Shown here: piece by piece, positions 22,858 through 25,981 of the stretch
How positions within the stretch are numbered: position 1 is the first letter of the stretch
Layout: each line of letters opens with the position of its first letter
Assembly (NCBI GenBank): GCA_946479335.1
Contig: CAMLFP010000025.1
Coordinates: forward strand, 1 to 25,981
DNA from: an uncultured Archangium sp.
GTDB lineage: Bacteria > Myxococcota > Myxococcia > Myxococcales > Myxococcaceae
Direction: 5' to 3'
DNA: 25,981 bases
Program-made: the position numbers and the translations under genes
Notes under the pieces: generated by a model
What the model saw: the letters and a program-made list of their open reading frames with translations, nothing else
Database searches by the model: none
What the model was told of the DNA's origin: nothing

Positions 22858-23784
22858 ATGCCTCGACGCATTCCGTTGCTTGATCTGTCGCACTACTCGA
22901 AGGGCACCCCGCAGGAGAAAGACGCGTTCGTCAAAGCCTGGGGTGACGGCCTCAAGGAGTTCGGCTTCGTCTCCATCATCAACCACGGCGTCGACGCCGA
23001 CCTCATCGCGCGCACCTACGAAGACGCGGCGCGCCTCTTCGCGCTCTCGAAGGCCGTGAAGGACCAGTACGAGGTGCCCAACGGCGGCGGGCAGCGCGGC
23101 TACACCTCGTTCGGCAAGGAGCACGCGAAGAACCGCAAGGTCGGCGACCTGAAGGAGTTCTGGCACGTCGGCAACGACGCGTACGGCCCGAACGTGTGGC
23201 CGGGCGAGCTGTCGACGTTCAAGGCGAACACGCTGGGCCTCTTCTCGGCGCTGGAGGTCGCGGCGGGCGTGATGCTCCGCGCGCTGGCCGACTACTTCAA
23301 GCTGCCCTCCGAGACGTTCGCCGGCATGGCGACCAACGGGAATTCGATCCTCCGCATCATCCACTACCCGCCGCTGAAGGACATGTTCATCCCCGGTGGG
23401 GTGCGCGCGGCGGAGCACGAAGACATCAACCTCATCACGCTGCTGTGCGAGTCGACCGCGTCGGGCCTCGAGATTTTCACGCGCCAGAAGGAGTGGCTCG
23501 CGGTGGACGCGCTCAAGGGGCAGATCGTCGTCGACTCCGGCGACATGCTCTCGCGCATGACCAACGAGGTGATTCCGTCGACGACCCACCGCGTGGTGAA
23601 CCCGCCCGACAACCGCGACGACGTGGAGCGCTACTCGATGCCGTTCTTCGTGCACCCGCGCCCGGAGTGCTCCCTGGCCATCACCGACACCTTCGTGACG
23701 AAGGAGAACCCCAAGCGCTACCCCGACATCACCGCCGACGAGTTCCTCCGTCAGCGGCTGAAGGAAATCGGGCTCATCAAGTGA
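22858..23784 (+). CDS. 2-oxoglutarate/Fe(II)-dependent oxygenase, isopenicillin N synthase-like
   Basis: This is a 308-residue enzyme of the isopenicillin-N-synthase-like branch. The N-terminal DIOX-N region ([30 protein letters not shown]) leads to a jellyroll domain with the iron triad His187 and Asp189 ([11 protein letters not shown]) and His244 (STTHRVVNP). The 2-oxoglutarate-binding Arg258 and Ser260 lie in [10 protein letters not shown]. Members hydroxylate, desaturate or cyclise small molecules; the substrate is not evident. The ATG at 22858 has no ribosome site, and a TAGTAT sits 11 bases before it, so the message may be nearly leaderless. A GGCGCG/CGCGCC hairpin follows the stop (23785-23805) without a T-run. 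The release-factor-like gene starts 40 bp downstream. Confidence 0.93.
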   Translation: MPRRIPLLDLSHYSKGTPQEKDAFVKAWGDGLKEFGFVSIINHGVDADLIARTYEDAARLFALSKAVKDQYEVPNGGGQRGYTSFGKEHAKNRKVGDLKEFWHVGNDAYGPNVWPGELSTFKANTLGLFSALEVAAGVMLRALADYFKLPSETFAGMATNGNSILRIIHYPPLKDMFIPGGVRAAEHEDINLITLLCESTASGLEIFTRQKEWLAVDALKGQIVVDSGDMLSRMTNEVIPSTTHRVVNPPDNRDDVERYSMPFFVHPRPECSLAITDTFVTKENPKRYPDITADEFLRQRLKEIGLIK

Positions 23785-23824
23785 GGCGCGTCAGGTTCGC
23801 GCGCCCTCGAACGACGGGCGGACC

Positions 23825-24187
23825 ATGAGTGTGAACCCACAAGAAGCGCGGCGCGTGCTGGCGCTGAGCGATGAGGCGCTGCTCGCCGAGTGCGACGAGT
23901 CGTTCTTCATCGCCAGCGGGCCCGGCGGGCAGCACCGCAACAAGACCGAGACCGGCGTGCGGCTGACGCACAAACCGACCGGCATGACGGTGACCGCCAC
24001 CGAGCGCCGCAGTCAGTTGCAGAACCGCGGCGAAGCGCTGGAGCGGTTGAAGGCGATGTTCGTGAAGTATTCGTACGTGCAGCCGAAGCGCGTCGCGACG
24101 AAGCCGAGCAAGGGCAGCAAGCGCCGGCGGCTCGAGTCGAAGAAGCGCACCTCTGAAATCAAGGCCTCACGCCGCGGCGACTGGTGA
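23825..24187 (+). CDS. GGQ-domain release-factor-like protein (ArfB/YaeJ-like)
   Basis: This is a 120-residue protein with only the peptidyl-hydrolase domain of class I release factors. The catalytic GGQ (34-36) lies in [20 protein letters not shown], followed by the conserved [16 protein letters not shown]. The basic C-terminal tail ([20 protein letters not shown]) is like that of ArfB, which enters the empty mRNA channel of stalled ribosomes. The stop-codon recognition domain is absent, so rescue of stalled ribosomes by freeing the nascent chain is the likely role. Length is a little below ArfB (about 140). It is not full-length RF1 or RF2. Confidence 0.88.
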   Translation: MSVNPQEARRVLALSDEALLAECDESFFIASGPGGQHRNKTETGVRLTHKPTGMTVTATERRSQLQNRGEALERLKAMFVKYSYVQPKRVATKPSKGSKRRRLESKKRTSEIKASRRGDW

Positions 24188-24250
24188 CAGGGATTACGGC
24201 CGATTCAGTCGAGCGCTCCGACATAGCGCGCCGACGGCGCCGCGTTCGAC

Positions 24251-24431
24251 ATGGAGACCGTCGCGCGCGTCAGGAATCAGCCGCTCGCGGAGATGAACGA
24301 CGAGCGGCGCGAGCAGATGCACGACTCGTTGAGCTGGTGCGACACGTGCTGGCGGCTCAGAAGCCCTGCGCAACGCGCTCGCGCGCATCGACGCGGTGGA
24401 GCTCAGCTTCGCGCGGCGCACCGAGCACTGA
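24251..24431 (+). pseudogene. Possible frameshifted remnant of a small gene
   Basis: From the ATG at 24251 one frame uses almost only G/C third positions up to about 24355 (METVARVRNQPLAEMNDERR, then QMHDSLSWCDTCWR). After that this frame loses the bias, while another frame gains it and reads ALRNALARIDAVELSFARRT to a TGA at 24429-24431. The switch suggests a single-base indel in a former gene of about 60 codons, or a sequence error. No family was recognised. The remainder of the 324-bp gap (24188-24250 and 24432-24511) shows nothing further. Confidence 0.4.
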
Positions 24432-24511
24432 AGATCGACCCTACGAAGCACGCGTGACCCCCGGGACATGTCGCGTGAAAAGTTGCAAGGCGACTCGCCA
24501 GTGAGACGGTC

Positions 24512-25609
24512 GTGCTCATGGGCGTCGAGCACCTACGATTTACGGGGCCGCAGAACAGGGAAAGAGATCTCCACGAACTATCGGGCCTCATTCGAGGCAT
24601 CGCGCTCGACGGGCGCATCGAACCGAAGGAGCTGACAGCACTGTTGCGCTGGTGCGCTGAAAAGCGAATTCAGCAACGCTCGGTATTCAATGAAGCCATC
24701 ACCCGCGTGGAGTCCGCCGTCAGCGACGGTGTCCTCGACGATGAGGAACGCGCTGATCTGCTCCACTTCTGTGAACGTCTCGGGCAATTACAGGACCGCA
24801 CTGACGTGCTCACTCGCGACATGCAGGTGTTGCATGGCCTGATGGCGGGCATCGCCGCAGACGGCGTCATCACCGAGAGCGAACTTCGGGAATTCCGTAC
24901 CTGGCTCGACGACACCGAGCACCTCAAGGGCAAGTGGCCCTACGATGAGATCGACAGCCTCGTCACCTCCGCGATGAGCGACCAGCGCATCGACGAGGAA
25001 GAGCAACGATTCCTGATGGCTTTCACGTCGCAATTCCTCGAGCGCGACAATCAGCTGCTGACGGAAGAGCAAACCGAGGAACTGGTGAAACATGGCATCT
25101 GCGCGACACAGCCCGTCATCGAGTTCACCGCGAAGAACTTCGTCATCACGGGTGAGTCGAACAGGCGCAGCCCAGACGGCGGCACCTATTCGCGAGAGCA
25201 GATGCACGATGAAATCGAACGCCGTGGCGGCATCACCAACAAGAACATCACCAAGGTCATCAACTACCTGGTGGTGTGTGATGGTGGAAACCCGGCTTGG
25301 GCTTTCTCCTGCTACGGGCGAAAGATCGAGAAGGTGATGAACATGCGACGCGGGGGCGCGCGAATAGTGATCGTCAACGAACGCGACTTCTTTGATGCGT
25401 TGGAAGATGTGAAGCCCCGCCCTCTCGCGGAGAATTCGATGGTGAAGAACGAGCGCAAGACCCGTCGCAGAAGCCACGAGCACGTTGTCCTGGTTTCCAT
25501 AGACGTCGCGTCGGCGGTGCGCGACTCGCTCGAGAAACTGATTGTCCAAGCAGCAACCGAGGAGCTTCGCGAGCGCTACCGCGTCGCGCTCAAGATGATG
25601 GCCGAATAG
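24512..25609 (+). CDS. TerB-like/BRCT domain protein
   Basis: This is a 365-residue protein. The N-terminal 190 residues are helical, with repeated acidic turns: LIRGIALDGRIEPKELTALL, then VSDGVLDDEERADLL, then MAGIAADGVITESELREF and MSDQRIDEEEQRFLMAF. This is the TerB/DjlA-like pattern of metal-binding helical domains. Residues about 207-300 form a BRCT domain: NFVITGESNRRSPDG, ERRGGITNKN, YLVVCDGG, PAWAFSCYGRKIEKV and RIVIVNERDFFDAL. BRCT domains bind DNA ends, nicks or phosphopeptides. The C-terminus is basic, then helical. Third positions are less G/C-rich than in neighbouring genes, suggesting later acquisition. The GTG at 24512 follows GTGAGA; the ATG at 24518 is equally possible. A stress or DNA-damage role is inferred only. 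Confidence 0.78.
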   Translation: MLMGVEHLRFTGPQNRERDLHELSGLIRGIALDGRIEPKELTALLRWCAEKRIQQRSVFNEAITRVESAVSDGVLDDEERADLLHFCERLGQLQDRTDVLTRDMQVLHGLMAGIAADGVITESELREFRTWLDDTEHLKGKWPYDEIDSLVTSAMSDQRIDEEEQRFLMAFTSQFLERDNQLLTEEQTEELVKHGICATQPVIEFTAKNFVITGESNRRSPDGGTYSREQMHDEIERRGGITNKNITKVINYLVVCDGGNPAWAFSCYGRKIEKVMNMRRGGARIVIVNERDFFDALEDVKPRPLAENSMVKNERKTRRRSHEHVVLVSIDVASAVRDSLEKLIVQAATEELRERYRVALKMMAE

Positions 25610-25642
25610 CACGCGCTGCGGTCCCGCTTGCAGGAGCTGAAA

Positions 25643-25981
25643 CTACCCGAGCTTCTTCAGCAGCAGCTCGTTGATGACCTTGGGGTTGCCCTTGCCCTTC
25701 ATCGACTTCATCACCTGGCCGACGAAGAAACCCAGCACCTGCACCTTGCCCGCTTTGTACGCGGCGACGTTGTCGGGGCTCGCGGCGAGCGCGGCGTCGA
25801 CCGCCGCCTCAATCGCGCCCGTGTCGGAGACCTGCGCCAGCCCCTTCTTCGCGATGACGTCCGCCGGCTCCGCGCCCGACGCGAACATCTCGGCGAAAAC
25901 CTCTTTGCCGGCGTTGAGTGAAATTGTCCCGCCGTCGATGGCCGCCATCAGCGCGCCGAATTGCGCGGGCGTGAACTTCAC
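25643..25981 (-). CDS. gatB: Aspartyl/glutamyl-tRNA(Asn/Gln) amidotransferase subunit B, C-terminal part (5' truncated)
   Basis: The last 112 or more residues of GatB are visible; the gene begins beyond the right edge. The GatB/YqeY tail is characteristic: FGALMAAIDGGTISLNAGKE, KGLAQVSDTGAIEAAVDAAL, AAYKAGKVQVLGFFVGQVMK, then KGKGNPKVINELLLKKLG. GatB belongs to the GatCAB complex that amidates mischarged Glu-tRNA(Gln) or Asp-tRNA(Asn), and this tail binds the tRNA. The GTG at 25979-25981 is an internal Val codon, not a start. It converges with the TerB-like/BRCT gene across 33 bp. Confidence 0.96.
   Translation of the reverse strand: MKFTPAQFGALMAAIDGGTISLNAGKEVFAEMFASGAEPADVIAKKGLAQVSDTGAIEAAVDAALAASPDNVAAYKAGKVQVLGFFVGQVMKSMKGKGNPKVINELLLKKLG

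Noticed and set aside
23785..23805. GGCGCG/CGCGCC hairpin after the oxygenase gene as a terminator
   Set aside because: It has a 9-base loop, lacks a T-run and is common by chance in such GC-rich DNA.

Overview
The window is GC-rich, densely packed DNA with strong G/C bias at third codon positions. Many products are lipoproteins or coiled-coil proteins, and there is an NtrC-type two-component pair. Together with a recognisable pomX-pomY-pomZ cell-division cluster, this points to a myxobacterium (Myxococcota), most likely of the Cystobacterineae. No rRNA, tRNA, CRISPR array, insertion sequence or prophage was recognised.

Layout. 2-376 is the 3' end of a gene cut by the window edge, perhaps a parvulin-type chaperone. 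406-2470 (minus) is a probable three-gene operon: a degenerate GT51 transglycosylase-like protein, a photoactive yellow protein (PYP) domain fused to a V4R domain, and a 52-residue protein whose start overlaps the end of the PYP gene. 2506-3777 (plus) holds a flavin/NAD(P) oxidoreductase-like protein and an Ogt-type DNA repair methyltransferase. 3800-7036 (minus) encodes a porin-like protein and a calcium-repeat lipoprotein. 7097-11051 (plus) is an operon of a YoaK/DUF1275 membrane protein, a histidine kinase, a sigma-54 response regulator and a small secreted protein. 11053-12189 (minus) is an NAPE-PLD/RomA-like metallo-beta-lactamase-fold hydrolase, and 12253-13875 (plus) a repeat- and cysteine-rich lipoprotein.

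14135-17940 (minus) is the operon pomY, pomZ, pomX. PomX and PomY should form a cluster carried over the nucleoid by the ParA-like ATPase PomZ to mark midcell for FtsZ. The PomZ ATPase residues and the PomX N-terminal activating peptide are intact. PomY is unusual: it ends in 18-residue tandem repeats and a winged-helix-like segment. 18217-20783 (plus) is an operon of an aromatic amino acid hydroxylase with a long C-terminal extension, a lipoprotein and a metallopeptidase-like protein with an HLFGH motif. After that come an LptC-like lipoprotein, an unknown membrane-anchored protein, a GFA-fold protein, a 2-oxoglutarate/Fe(II) oxygenase and a GGQ release-factor-like protein. A coding-looking remnant with an apparent frameshift lies at 24251-24431, then a TerB-like/BRCT protein of less typical codon use, and the C-terminal end of gatB at the right edge.

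The strongest candidate for an undescribed system is the PYP-V4R operon: a predicted blue-light sensor joined to a small-molecule-binding domain, with a tiny coupled partner gene and an apparently inactive cell-wall-enzyme homologue. All calls come from reading the sequence and recalled family knowledge; no database search or structure prediction was run.
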